Below, in pieces: positions 20,703 through 30,554 of a stretch of DNA of 64,000 nt. The notes under the pieces were generated by a model, which worked only from the letters and a program-made list of their open reading frames with translations, searched no databases and had not been told where the DNA came from. A program made the position numbers and the translations under genes. The DNA comes from Closterium sp. NIES-65. Its lineage: Eukaryota; Streptophyta; Zygnematophyceae; Desmidiales; Closteriaceae. The stretch covers positions 310,001 through 374,000 of the forward strand of contig CANXME010002307.1 in the NCBI GenBank assembly GCA_948144175.1, given 5' to 3'. Positions within the stretch are counted from its first letter, which is position 1. Each line of letters starts with the position of its first letter.

Positions 20703-21422
20703 CTAGAGGAGGGAGGGGTGGGCAAGCGACCGACACGAGCACGACGCAACAACTACACCTGACACAGCAACCTGACTGGACCCGGCTACTTGGTGGGACG
20801 GGGGAACCTGACGGGGGTCGGTGCGGAGGGTGTACAGACCTGAGCCTGGCTCTTGGCAAAAAGTGGCCAAGGGGGCGTGCGTGTCACCGTCCACACAGAC
20901 CGTGGTGTCACCAGAAGGCTCAACCCAGACCCTGACGTGCTGTCTCGCCAAGGTGCCCACACCAACCAGGTTCCTAGAGAACGAAGGAAGGTGGAGGCCA
21001 GTCAGGGAACCGGAAGGAGCAGCTGGGCACGGGAGTGTAGTGGCGTGAGTCGCAATGACCGGTCCCGAAGAGGGATCGGCCAGTGCTACAGAGACAGGCG
21101 CCGGTAGCGGAGAGAGAGTCGTGCAGTCGCGGAAGAAGCAGTGTGATGCTCCGGAGTCCAGTGTGAAGGAGAGAGAGGCGTCCGCCGAGGGAGAACCTGT
21201 ACTAGTAGCTAAACAAGATCCTACACTAGCACCTACTCTAGCAACATGCAAAGATCCTAAGCTAGGTACAGGCAAGTACATAGATCCATGAGCACTATTG
21301 TCAATATCAGCATACATGGCATATGACGTAGCATCATCCATAGTCATATCAAAAACAGCAATACCACGAGCAAGAAGCGTCCCCCAGCGTGGCGGCGGGG
21401 TAGCGGAAGGGCTGTGGTGCAA
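20703..21422 (-). pseudogene. Copia D aspartic protease
   Basis: 239 codons. AVFDMTMDDATSYAMYADID leads into FTLDSGASHCFF with intact Asp-Ser-Gly, then PVSVALADPSSGPVIATHA, GLHLPSFSRNLVGV and the pre-integrase lead APLATFCQEPGSGLYTL. It loses frame after LAHPSLL just before WHHRLGH. The zinc knuckle is encoded upstream (about 21430-21540) in a different frame. Protease is the best preserved domain in D. Confidence 0.88.
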
Positions 21423-21929
21423 GACGTAGAGGTCGTCGAGACGACTGAAGCAGCGTGTAGCAAAGTGGTCGGGGCGGCCACAGTACGAGTCCCGACGATG
21501 ACCCGTAAGGATCCAGTACTCACAGGGACCAACGTCGCGGCCGGCCGAGCAATGTCCCCGACTGGAGGGGGCGCCACTGCGCCCAGTGCTCGGGGGACCC
21601 GCAGACCTCCACTGCTGCTGAGGGCCCCACTGCTGCGGAGGGCCCCACTGCTGCGGAGGGCCCCACTGCTGCGGAGGGCCCCACTGCTGAGGGTGCTGTT
21701 GTGGCGGGCGCTGCTGCTGGCCTTGTCGCTGCTGCTGCTGTCCCTGCCGCTGCTGCTGTCCAGGCGGTGGCAGCTGCTGAGGAGTCGACTGCTGCTGCTG
21801 CTAGGACCCCTCACCACTAGTGAAAACTCCACCGTCGAAAGGAGGGCCGTCAGGTCCCGAGCCATCCCCACCAACACTCCCACCACCTCCACCGCCACCA
21901 CCACTACCCGCACCACCTCCAGTACCTCG

Positions 21930-22825
21930 CCGCCCTTCACGCCCCTCTTACCAGCCTTGCCACGTTTTTGCCCGCCAGAGATAGAAACAGCCGCCGCCTC
22001 CTCAGACGTGGGGGTGGCAAGTGAGGCAAAGAAGGTGGGAAGCTGTGGTACCGCACACCCCTCAAAAAGATGAGGAGGAGGCGCAGAAGAGGTAGAGGCA
22101 ACAGTGAGGAGGTTGCTCTCGATCTTCGAGAGAGCAGTCTCAAGAAGATCGATGGTAAGCTCGATGGGGTGCTTCAGAAGAAGCGCGTCGCGGGCTGTGG
22201 CTAGGCGGTCAGGGAGGTGAGTGACTAGCCAGTGAATAGTGAGCCACATAGGGGGTGGGGCAAGGGCAAGCTGGTCCTCAGCGCAAGCAGCGCGAAAGCG
22301 AGCATCAAGGGAGCGCAGGTGGGTAGCGAGGTCAGAGACAGTCTCAAAGGAGGCAAGGTCAGGGTAGATAAAGGGTACGAGGAGGCGACTGGGCGAAGCA
22401 GAGGAGGGAGTGGAGTAGCGAGTAATAATAGCCTTATACAGATCTGCAGCAGACTTGACATGAGCGCAGTGGACTGCCTCTGTCGGCGGGAGAAGGTCGG
22501 TCAGGGTGAGGCAGGCAGCGGCGTCACGAGACTCCCACACGTCGCGAGCGAGGAGCTGGCGCTGGTAATCGGCCTCTTGCTCAGAAGTAGGCGGTGGAGT
22601 AGTGGGCAGCGGGTGAGGCTGGGGAGGGGCTTTCTGAGCGCCGGACGCGTGTGCGAACATGTGCACGCCATCCTGCTGCTGGCTCTTAAGGTGGTGCTGC
22701 GCCTGCGTAAGCCACGTGCTAGAATCTATAGGCCGCCCTTTAGGGTCGAAACGAAGTACTCGGGAGGTTGCCATAGAGGGGGAAACTGAGAGCGTGCGGC
22801 TGCCAGCCGCAGGAGGGGGAGACAA
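21930..22825 (-). pseudogene. Copia D Gag
   Basis: Likely start is the ATG at 22771 (MATSRVLRFDPKGRPID), since the same start context occurs in relatives; an in-frame ATG at 22825 adds 18 unconserved residues. Capsid-like segments: DVWESRDAAACLTLTDLL, SRLLVPFIYPDLASFETVSD, MWLTIHWLVTHLPDRL and TIDLLETALSKIESNLL. After ISGGQKRGKAGKRG the frame slips in the Gly-rich tail near 21940. This is the most complete family 1 Gag in the window. Confidence 0.88.
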
Positions 22826-22929
22826 TCAGTAACGCGTGAGCAGGCATGGAGGCATTCAGGCAGGTAGGTGGCGCGGCATGTGGATAGGCGGGCGGCGCAG
22901 TGCGCTGCCTGACGGTTGGTGCGGCGCGC

Positions 22930-23330
22930 TGGTCTGCGGGTGGCGTGGCGGGTCGACGGGCGGGCTGCGTGGCGCGCGGGCCTACGGGCGGCTCGGCGGG
23001 TCGATGGGCGGGCCTACAGGCGGCGCGGCGCGCGGGCCTACGGGCGGCACGGCGGGTCGACAGGCGGGCCTACGGACGGTGCGACGCGCAGGCCAACGGG
23101 CGGCTCGGCGGGTCGACGGGCGAGCCTACGGGCGGGTCGACTCATGGGCCTACGAGAGGCGCGACGCGCGGGCCTACGGGCGGGCCTACGGGCAGTGCGA
23201 CGCGCGGGCCTGCGGGCGGGCCTACGGGCAGCGCGACGCGCGGGCCTGCGGGCGGGCCTACGGGCAGCGTGACGCGCGGGCCTACGAGCAGCGCGACCCG
23301 CAGGCCTACGGGAGGGTGGCGCGGTGGCTA
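22930..23330 (-). repeat. GC-rich tandem-repeat leader of Copia D
   Basis: Leader repeats with the theme gcgggcctacgggcggc and gcgacgcgcgggcctgcggg. The sequence differs from the leader repeats of C, J and N, although the position is the same. Confidence 0.75.
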
Positions 23331-23476
23331 GGGGACGGGTCGTGCTGCAGGTTGACCGGCGGCGTGGCGCGCTAGGGGGCAGCTGGCTGGCTGGCTGATT
23401 GGCGGCTTAGGACTCAGCGCCCTGGCATGTCTGGCGAGCTAGGGAACTAGCCTGGGGCCTAGAAGCAAGGAACCTA

Positions 23477-23486
23477 GCTGATACCA
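23477..23486 (-). promoter_or_regulatory. Primer-binding site of Copia D
   Basis: TGGTATCAGC on the minus strand directly after the LTR end CTTTCTGAGA; matches the Met-tRNA complement over the first nine bases. Confidence 0.82.
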
Positions 23487-23603
23487 TCTCAGAAAGTGGC
23501 TACAACGGAATGGGTTGCACTGATTGTGTTGGGGTACAAGTACTTAACCCTAACTGTTTGTACTCCATATAGCATGACCCACTAAAGGCTATAATATTTG
23601 ACA
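23487..23603 (-). repeat. 5-prime LTR of Copia D
   Basis: 117 bp, TGTCAAATATTATAGCC at its start in element orientation, nearly the same start as the LTR of A. Confidence 0.92.
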
Positions 23604-24126
23604 AGAAGGACACGCTGTGTAATAGAGGAAGGACAAAGTGCCATAGTGTGAGTGCCGGGGACAGGAGGAGGGTGCGGACGAGGAACACGACGACCAGTGC
23701 GAACAGCTCGAATAGGCGAGGCAGGACGAGATGCAGGCTAACGACGCTCCGTAAGAGAGTCCATATACTCAGTGTAAGGAATAGTCTGGTTGTAACTGTG
23801 GCTACGACTGGTCAGGCGGTGGACACAGTAAGCGAGGAGTAAGGCCAGTAGAAGACGGGAGACTAAGAACTTGGCGAAGTACCGAGCTAGGTGGCGGCAG
23901 AGACAGCGGCGACGGTGGAACGAAAAACAGTCGCCGCTGTGCAGTACCCCCAGTACAAGCACCTCCATTGTCTCCAGCACCAGTACCTTCAGCTCCAACG
24001 TCTCCAGCGCCAGCATTTCCAGCTCCAAGGCCTCTAGCACCAGCACCTCCAGCTCCAGGGTCTCCAGCTCCAACGCCTCCAGCTCTAACGCCTCCAGCTC
24101 CAGCGCCTCCTGCTCCAATGCCTTAG
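23604..24126 (-). pseudogene. Copia B spacer and linker, upstream piece
   Basis: Continues B beyond D; across the join the sequence reads as relatives do (HRVPPPSP-like). It encodes the Gly/Ala-rich spacer only in shifted frames, giving LELEAL-type artefacts on reading. It ends abruptly at a TTAG and a run of eleven A, marking the broken 5-prime limit of B. Confidence 0.65.
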
Positions 24127-24265
24127 AAAAAAAAAAACGAGATAACTCAATCAGGCAGCTCTATCAGGCAGCTCTCCTACTGCTGTTGATAGAGTTATCT
24201 CCGCAAAAGTGTCTTCTACGGTTCCTCCTTCACGAAGGCTAGTGCGCGTCAGTTGGGAGTGGCGA
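24127..24265. other. A-run and 14-bp inverted repeat
   Basis: Eleven A (24127-24137) followed by GAGATAACTCAATC (24139-24152) and its near-perfect inverse (24188-24201, 13 of 14), with a tandem GGCAGCTCT in the loop. It could be a hairpin insertion or the scar of a rearrangement between B and E; no gene seen. Confidence 0.5.
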
Positions 24266-24766
24266 AGACTAAAACAAAGAACAGGGTCGAGCCGCGGTGG
24301 ATGAACTACGACGGGTCAGCAGACGACGAAAAGAAGTCAAGCGCTGCAAGAGTCGTACGTAGATTTTCATGCCACTCGCGGGGAGCCTGGCGTAGGCCGT
24401 ACACCGGTCCACGTAGCTGCCACTAGGTCCCAAGAGGGAAAGTGCCTATGAAGCCAGGCGAACGAAGGCTTCCCTAAAGGAACGTAGTGGATAAGTCCAA
24501 GGATTGCAACTCGTAGTCGTGCTGTGCTGCAACATGCAGCAACACCCAAAGAGTGGTCATCTTCGGGGTGGGAGCGAAGGTCCGAAAGAAGGCTACCCCC
24601 TCTTGCTGACTGAAGCCTCTCACCACATTGCGCGCCTTGAATACCGGTGGTGCTCCAGGTGGCTGCTTCACCTTGTAGAGCCACATGCCACTAATAACGT
24701 TTGCCCCAGGTGGTGGGACGACGTCGACGTAGGCGCCCATGGACCAATAAAATGCCATCTTTGCTA
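24266..24766 (-). pseudogene. Copia E reverse-transcriptase fragment
   Basis: Minus strand: AYVDVVPPPGANVISGMWLY, KARNVVRGFSQQEGVAFF, TPKMTTLWVLLHVAAQHDY, SLDLSTTFL, then stop and continued homology through PVYGLRQAPREWH. It stops before YVDD. The upstream side is cut exactly at the Gypsy F LTR end. Only the fingers and part of the palm remain. Confidence 0.82.
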
Positions 24767-25093
24767 TGAGGATCTGGTTCAGGAAAGATAAATCTATTGA
24801 ATGATCCACCTGGGTACAACACGTGGCTAGGCTGGACACAAGGCATGTAACCCAGGTGTTTTGCGAATGTTCTAATGGTTACGAAGCGTCCTGAACAGAA
24901 CCTTCCCAAACTCGGTAGAAAGCGATTCGGTGGGAACCAAAAAGGCTTGAGTTCGGTACACGTAACCTCGTTTGGTGCTATAACTATAATATCATACAGG
25001 AATGCACCTAACCTAGGAAATCAAGCATGTCTATGCACGATAAATAAAACATAAGCTAGTAATAAAGTCCAGCAAAGCCGTCGTACTCTCACA
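24767..25093 (-). repeat. 3-prime LTR of Gypsy F
   Basis: 327 bp, TGTGAGAGTACGACGG to CAGATCCTCA in element orientation; recognisably related to the 356-bp LTR of H. A polypurine tract (GAGGGGGGGAC) precedes it. Confidence 0.82.
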
Positions 25094-25103
25094 TGTCCCC
25101 CCC

Positions 25104-25330
25104 TCAAAGCTGGGTGGCATGAGATAAACCCTGCTTGACAAGATAATCCTTGAGAGCACGACGTGCATTGCCCATATCAGCTTCTTCAACCCAACTGTCC
25201 TACGACGGGTCGTATCCCTTCTACTGTATTAGGAACTGGAGCCTGTTGCTGCGTCTGTGTTAATGAGCGACCACTCGATCCACCTCCTACTCTGGTTAAT
25301 CCTATTCGAGAACAGGTGGTGGTGGCGGTA
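25104..25330 (-). pseudogene. Gypsy F chromodomain remnant
   Basis: Minus strand: KGYDP, DSWVEEADMGNARRALKDYL and VKQGLSHATQL followed by TGA. H carries the same domain nearly intact (RWKGYDPTEDSWV). Two stops interrupt it in F. Chromodomains on chromovirus integrases bind modified histones and steer insertion to heterochromatin. Confidence 0.72.
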
Positions 25331-26253
25331 GCTGGCGTCCCTGGAACTGTTGGTCATGGTCCTTGTAGAGCTTCAGTAGCTGAACATGGAAAGCGTTGTG
25401 AAGCTTCCACGTAGTACATACGTGCAAGCGGAATGTTACTTGTGTCACCTGTGCCTCAACGCGAAGGGGACCACAGAAGCGAGGCCGGAGCTTGGACGGA
25501 AGGTGAGATAAGTCCAAGCTGCATGTGTCGAGAAGCACCTGATCTCCGACTGCTACTGAGTGATCTCGTTGCTGGCGATCGGCATACTGCTTTTAGGAGT
25601 TCTGCATCATGGAAAGACGTCGCTGAGTCTTCTCCCATAGCTGCTGCATGGTGGTGACGAATTCTTGTGCGTTTTGGACGTGTGCCAGTGTGGTTGGCTG
25701 CTATGGTGTAAGTGGTTTCCATCCGTAGCACTGGAAGAAAGGAGCTTTCCCTGTGGCCGCATGCGAAGTGTTGTTGTAAGCAAACTCAAGCGTCGATAAC
25801 TGCAAATACCAGTGGCTAATGTTGTCTTTGCAAGCAGTGCGGAGTAGCTGTTCAACCACTTGATTGAGTCGCCCTGTCTGTCCGTTATTCTGGGGGTGGT
25901 ACGCTGAAGACATTGCAAGCTTTGTCCCCAACAAACCCATGAGTTCCCTCGAGAAGTTACTAGTGAATTTTGGGTCTTTGTCCGAGATAAGTGTAGTGGG
26001 GATGTCGAGGATGGTGATGATGCTGTTAAAGAAAAGCGAGCGGTTGCTTCAGCTGTAGCCATGGCGTTGCACGTCTGCTGCCATCCGAGGCCAGTAGTAA
26101 TACTTTGCTATTCCTGCTAACGTCTGATTGCGCCCAAAATGTCCCGCGTATACTACGTCGTGAAACTCCTCTCGTAAGATCTGTCGGAGCGCCGCATAGT
26201 TCGGTACCCAAATCTTTCTTGTTCCCTTTCTTATAGCTAAGTCCTTCTACCAC
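25302..26253 (-). pseudogene. Gypsy F integrase
   Basis: Fragments in several frames: the H2C2 zinc region (RNQTLAGIAKYYYWP), the core (MGLLGTKLAMSSAYHPQNNG, RLNQVVEQLLRTACKD, LEFAYNNTSHAATGKAPFF) and the C-terminal barrel (LPSKLRPRFCGPLRVEAQVT, WKLHNAFHVQLLKLYKDH). Several stops and frameshifts. Confidence 0.82.
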
Positions 26254-27417
26254 TACAACAGCTTCTGAATCTGTACTGTAGCGATCTCTACGTCCACGAA
26301 GTACCCATGCTGGAATAGACCCTTCAGTAGAGGGTTCATCCCGTTGAGCTAGATGCCTGCTACATGACCGGGGCGGCTCAACGCGTCTGCCTTGTTGTGG
26401 GGCCCGGGTTTGTAGACGATGTCATAGTGGAAGTGGGTCTCCAAGAAGTCCAACCACCGCACTTGTCGTCATGAAAATGTTGGCTGCGACTTCAGGTATT
26501 TGAGGCTGCAATGGTCAGTGTAAACTATAGTCTTGGCTCCCTCTAGGTAACACCTCCACGCCTTGAAGGCTGTGACTATCGCTAAGGCTCCATGTCATGG
26601 ATTGGGTTGTTCAGTTCTGCTCCATGTAGCTTCTTACTAAGGTAGGCGATAGGCTGCAAACCGCGTCCGTGATCCTGCATCAATACTGCTCCGACTGCTT
26701 GGTCACTAGCGTCTGCTTCCACCAAGTAGTCCTTGTCTGGATCCGGTAGGATGAGTACTGGCGCTGTAGTCAGTGCTGTCTGTAAGTGCTCCATGGCTTG
26801 CTGTTGAGGAGTATCCCATTTGTAGGGCGTATCCTTTTTCACTAGGTTGGTCAATGATGCTGCTATCTTAGTATAGTGTGGCACGAACCTGTTGTAGTAG
26901 TTGGCGAAGCCTAGGAAGTGCTGCAACTCCTTCACGTGCTTCGGAAATTTCCACTTCTTGACGGCTTGGATCTTTCGCGGGTCCACATGTACGCCCTCGG
27001 CATTCACCATATGCCCGAGAAAATGGACCTTCTTTAGGGCGAAGTCGCTCTTCAACACTTCACGTAGAACTTTTTCTCCCGCAGGATCTCAAAGACTTCT
27101 CGCAGATGCTCCACGTGCTCTTTCATGTTCTTGGAGTAGATGAGAATGCCGTTCAATTACACCACTACGCACTCGTCCAGCAGGGTTTGTAGGATGTGAT
27201 TCCTCTCCGTCTGGAAAGTCGCAGGTGCGTTTCAGAGTTCGAACGGCGTCACTAAGTACTCGTAGGAGCCGTATCTGGTACGTAAGGCCGTCTTGTGGAT
27301 CGAGTTGTCTGCCATATTGATCTGCCAGTAACCCGACCATAGGTCCAGCTTCGAAAAGACTGTTGCACCACGCAATTGGTCTAGAAGATCGTCTATGCGC
27401 AATATGGGGCATTTGTT
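26254..27417 (-). pseudogene. Gypsy F RT palm and RNase H
   Basis: 27058-26582 is open: KKVHFLGHMVNAEGVHVDP, LQHFLGFANYYNRFVPHYT (RT thumb), then the RNase H start VEADASDQAVGAVLMQDH and PIAYLSKKLHGAE. Upstream (27417-27059) the palm is present in broken frames; the catalytic box, YLDD in active Gypsy RTs, reads stop-L-N-G at about 27148-27160, so both catalytic Asp are lost. This element keeps the RT core that H has deleted. Confidence 0.82.
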
Positions 27418-28127
27418 TTATACTGTCTGTTTGTTCAGTGCCTGGTAGGTGATGCATATCCATAAACTACCGTTTGGCTTTGGAGTAAAGAGAAATTGTG
27501 CGCCGTAAGGAGAGGTGGATGGGCGGATCAGTTGTCTGTCCAGTAGATGCTCTATCTGCTTCTTCATGTCTGTCAGTTCGGTCAGACTAAGGCGGTATGG
27601 TGCACGTGAGACGGGTTTCACAACTGGTTCCTCCACGATCTCGTGCTCGTAGGTTCGTGGTGGAGGTACTCCTGCAGGCAGGTCATTCGGCATGATGTCT
27701 TTGTACTGCTCCAACACCTCCTGTACTGCTCAGGTAGCTCCGTGTTCGGCTTTTCCTCCTCTGCTGCTGCCATTACCAATACTAAGTAACCCGTGTTACT
27801 CTCGATCACCGTCCGTTTGAATCGTGCTAGTGTTGTTTCAGGAACATTCCCTGTATCCGTCCAGCTTCTCAGCTCCACACGTTTCACATTATTGTAGATG
27901 CACGCCTTTCGGTTGACCCAGTCGATATCGGGGTTGAACTGCTTCAAAAAATCACGCCCCAAGATGAAATCTAATCCCTTGATGTTCGTGATCGGCAATG
28001 TCAGCTTCCACCTTAACGCTCCTATCTGTAGCTGGAGTCTTGACTCGTCGTGGATGGGAAGTTTCGTACCGTCCACCATCGTTGCTGTAAATTGGGTCTC
28101 CTGCAAGGACTCTCATTACTTTCCCAT
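27418..28127 (-). pseudogene. Gypsy F protease C-terminus and RT fingers
   Basis: 28106-27618 holds the back half of a retropepsin (FTATMVDGTKLPIHDE, LPITNIKGLDFILGRDFLKQ) and a linker; 27717-27418 continues in another frame with LTELTDMKKQIEHLLDRQLI and SPYGAQFLFTPKPNGSLW, the RT fingers. The catalytic Asp-Ser-Gly of the protease would lie upstream of the break and is absent. Confidence 0.85.
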
Positions 28128-28284
28128 GCGGTCGCAACAACGTGGTCACCTTCGTCTTTCTTACATAGCCTGGGAGGCCAACACTGCTGATATCTTCACC
28201 AAAGCCCTTGGGTCTGGTGATCATCAGCATTTCTGTACTGCTCTAGGTCTTATGCTTACGTTTCCTCACTTGCTTACCTCTTGA
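28128..28284 (+). pseudogene. Copia G RNase H C-terminus
   Basis: Reads RSQQRGHLRLSYIAWEANTA, then DIFTKALGSGDHQHF and a stop at 28282-28284. Only the last 50 residues remain; the 5-prime side is cut at Gypsy F. Confidence 0.82.
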
Positions 28285-28499
28285 GTTTACCCTGTAGTTT
28301 GATTTATATATACTGCATGTTTTTTCTTGCTAGGTTGTGATCACTATGCTGTTTGTGCTATTATCACCTTGCATGTGAAGTGGCCTTGTGGCCGCATGCT
28401 TGTGCTCGAGACCCACCCCGAGCTTGGTTATGTTTCTTTTCTTGACTGGTGTTGTGATAGTTTGTGACTCTTGCTATCTCTTACTAGCCAATGGGGGTG
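28285..28499 (+). promoter_or_regulatory. 3-prime noncoding block of Copia G
   Basis: First hairpin perfect (GGCCTTGTGGCC); the second is degraded (GGTG-TTGT-GATA). Polypurine tract ATGGGGGTG at the end. Confidence 0.7.
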
Positions 28500-28630
28500 T
28501 GCCAAACGTGTTTTTATGTTAGGCTATGGGGTGATAGCCATGGGGAGATAGCCATATGGTGTATAAGTTTTTAGGGTTTCATATTTGTACCCACATTCTT
28601 CCTAGTTCATTCATGCACGTTCTCTTATGA
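28500..28630 (+). repeat. Degenerate 3-prime LTR of Copia G
   Basis: 131 bp, the length of the I2 LTR. It starts TGCCAAAC and carries GGTGTATAAG, TAGGGTTT and TTGTACCC boxes; the end is TCTTATGA instead of TCTCACA. Confidence 0.68.
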
Positions 28631-29340
28631 ACCTCCAGGCACCAAAGTGTAGGTATCGCCAGCTTAGCTCAGGAACCGGATGTCTCCAAAATCCGTGATG
28701 ACCAGCTCCATAGCATGTTGCTGCGCGAATGCGAAAAGGAAACGGCCCAACGGGTCCCCTTGTCTCGACCCCCGTGCCAAAAATAGGGTCTCCACAAAAG
28801 GGCACACTTGCAGGTAGAGGTCACTGGGCGACCCATAGAAGACGCCCAATAACAAAATGAGACCCGATAGAGGTGAGTCTCGCAAACCCTTGAAAATCAC
28901 GCGCCGATGGAAGGAATTAAAGATGTTCACTTCTATTTGCAGCGCGCACCAGATAGGGTGGGTCACCAGGCACGAGCAAAAAGCGAGGGTGAGTATCTCT
29001 ACTCCCGCCCTTCTTCCCGTCCCAGATTGGTGACATGATAGGAAGTTTGAGGCCATGGCTGGCGAAGTGCAATGCAAGCACTCATGCAAGAATGCGTGGC
29101 AAAACCTCTCCGATAGAAACTGGCCCCACGTTGCTATTGGGCTTGGAGAGCCCGACCAGGTTCGATGCCACAAGCCAGGGTCGAACGCGCTTGAGGACCT
29201 GTCTCGCCACCCATTAATTGAACACCTCCAGTAGATGGAGGATGTAGAAAAGTTCGGCGAGGAAAGTTTCGCACAAATGCTCCGTGACCCAACTCGACGG
29301 ATCCACCGCTGACGCACGAGCACTTCACACCTTCGAGTCA
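28631..29340 (-). pseudogene. LINE (non-LTR) reverse-transcriptase fragment
   Basis: Minus strand, open from about 29340 to 28664 in one frame. Recognisable: VNIFNSFHRRVIFKGLRDSP, YGSPSDLYL, and RGSRQGDPLGRFLFAFAQQH. The RQGDPLG.LF motif is the block before the catalytic box in LINE RTs (G-x-R-Q-G-x-P-L). The catalytic FADD box, endonuclease and tail are not present. It is the only non-LTR retroelement I see here, flanked by Copia G and Copia I1, probably a rearranged scrap. Confidence 0.75.
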
Positions 29341-29344
29341 GAGG

Positions 29345-30554
29345 GTGACCCCCTGTACATGTGCTCGGACGGGCCGACACTTGGCCACGTTTACCCGTCA
29401 GCCGGGGTTGACCCTGTACACACTGACCACTGAGTCTCCTCCTGTTCCTGAGCCTGGTCAGGAAGCTGCATCGGGTCAGGAGTTTGCTGCAGCGTCCAGG
29501 TCTGGTCTTGAGTGTGCGCCCAGCTCGTGTCGTCTCCTGTCCCACCAGACTCTCCTTTCGCACCACCGCCTTGGTCACCCCTCCCTGCCTCGTCTCCGAG
29601 GCATGGCCTCCCGTGTCCTTGTCTCTAGTCTTCCCCGGTCCCTCCCTCCCCTTCCTCCGGGGTCGGCCCCTACCTGCGTCCCCTGCGTCGAGGTGCGGCG
29701 GCGCGCTGTTCCTCACTCCTCCGAGTTTCCTCTGACAGAGGCTCCCCTGCAGACTCTTCACATGGACGTGTGGGACCCCGCAAGCGTTACTTCCTGTTGG
29801 TGGTTGACGACTACTCGCGTTATACCACTGTGTTCCACAGCAAGGGCGACGTCACTGAGGTGCTGATCGACTGGATCCGCGCAGCTCGTCTCCAGCTCAG
29901 AGAGAGTTTCGGCTCAGACTTTCCTGTTCTGCGTCTGCACTCTGACAGAGGCGGGGAGTTTTCCTCTGCCCGTCTGGGAGCCTTCTGTTGTGCAGAGGGC
30001 ATCTGCCAGACCTTCACGCTTCCGGCCTCTCCACAGCAAAATGGGATTGCTGAGCGCCGCATTGTCATGGTCATGGACGTATCTCGTATGTCCATGATCC
30101 ATGCGGCTGCTCCCCATTTTCTATGGCCGTTTGCGGTTCAGTATGCGGCGCATCAGCTCAACCTTCAGCCCCGGGTCTCATTGCCAAAGACCTCCCCCAC
30201 CTTGCGGTGGACGGGGAAGGTTGGCGATGCGTCTGCGTTTCGGGTCTGGGGATCTCGGGGGTTTGTCCGCGACTTGTCTTCGGACAAGCTGCCCCTCGTG
30301 ATGTTCCCTTCGTCTTCCTTGGCTTCCCCCCTGACGCGCCTGGTTGGAGGTTCTACCACCCCACCTCGCGCCGTGTTCTGTCCTCCCAGGACGTCACCTT
30401 TGACGAGTCGGTGCCTTACTACCGTCTCTTCCCCTACCGCACTGCGCCCCTCCCCCTTCCGCCGCTCTTCCTTGCGCCAGGTCCTCCCCCGGTAGACCCC
30501 CTCCCCCCTCAGGGTCCTTCCCCGTCAAGTGTGTCCGAGGTAGAAGCATTTTGA
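29345..30554 (+). pseudogene. Copia I1 pre-integrase and integrase
   Basis: 29345-29866 has LLSHHRLGHPSLPRL and LHMDVWDPA; a small deletion there shifts frame. 29770-30495 has LLVVDDYSRYTTVF, HSDRGGEF (D59) and NGIAERR (E95), so the last two residues of the triad stay intact. A second shift near 30290 moves the C-terminus (LGFPPDAPGWRFYHPTSRRV, DESVPYYRLFPYRTAPL) to a third frame, ending in TGA at 30552-30554. Confidence 0.85.

Larger units (their letters stand above)
17707..23603 (-). mobile_element. Copia element D inside B, 3-prime end deleted
   Basis: Minus strand, family 1 (close to A). Perfect target duplication AGAAG at 17702-17706 and 23604-23608. The 5-prime LTR is whole; the 3-prime LTR keeps only about 96 bp and joins directly to RT sequence at about 17802, so the 3-prime noncoding block, RNase H and the RT thumb are gone while the outer LTR edge and target duplication are intact. 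Confidence 0.92.
7639..24126 (-). mobile_element. Copia element B, split by three insertions
   Basis: Minus-strand Copia whose surviving pieces are 7639-8571, 15983-16057, 16433-17706 and 23604-24126. Each junction is explained by one insertion with a target duplication: C, TRIM-2 and D. When spliced together, the pieces give the 3-prime LTR, 3-prime noncoding block, RNase H, RT, linker and part of the spacer in order. Integrase, protease, Gag and the 5-prime LTR are missing; B ends in the spacer at an A-rich junction near 24126. Confidence 0.88.
24767..28127 (-). mobile_element. Gypsy (chromovirus) element F, 5-prime end missing
   Basis: Minus strand. Order protease, RT, RNase H, integrase, chromodomain and 3-prime LTR, with RT before integrase: Ty3/Gypsy, chromovirus branch. 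The protein sequence is close to H. It is cut inside the protease at about 28127, where plus-strand Copia G begins, and its LTR abuts Copia E. Many stops. Confidence 0.88.

Noticed and set aside
28664..29761. 365-codon minus-strand frame as one protein
   Set aside because: Only the part below about 29340 is LINE RT; the rest is the antisense of Copia I1 pre-integrase and integrase.
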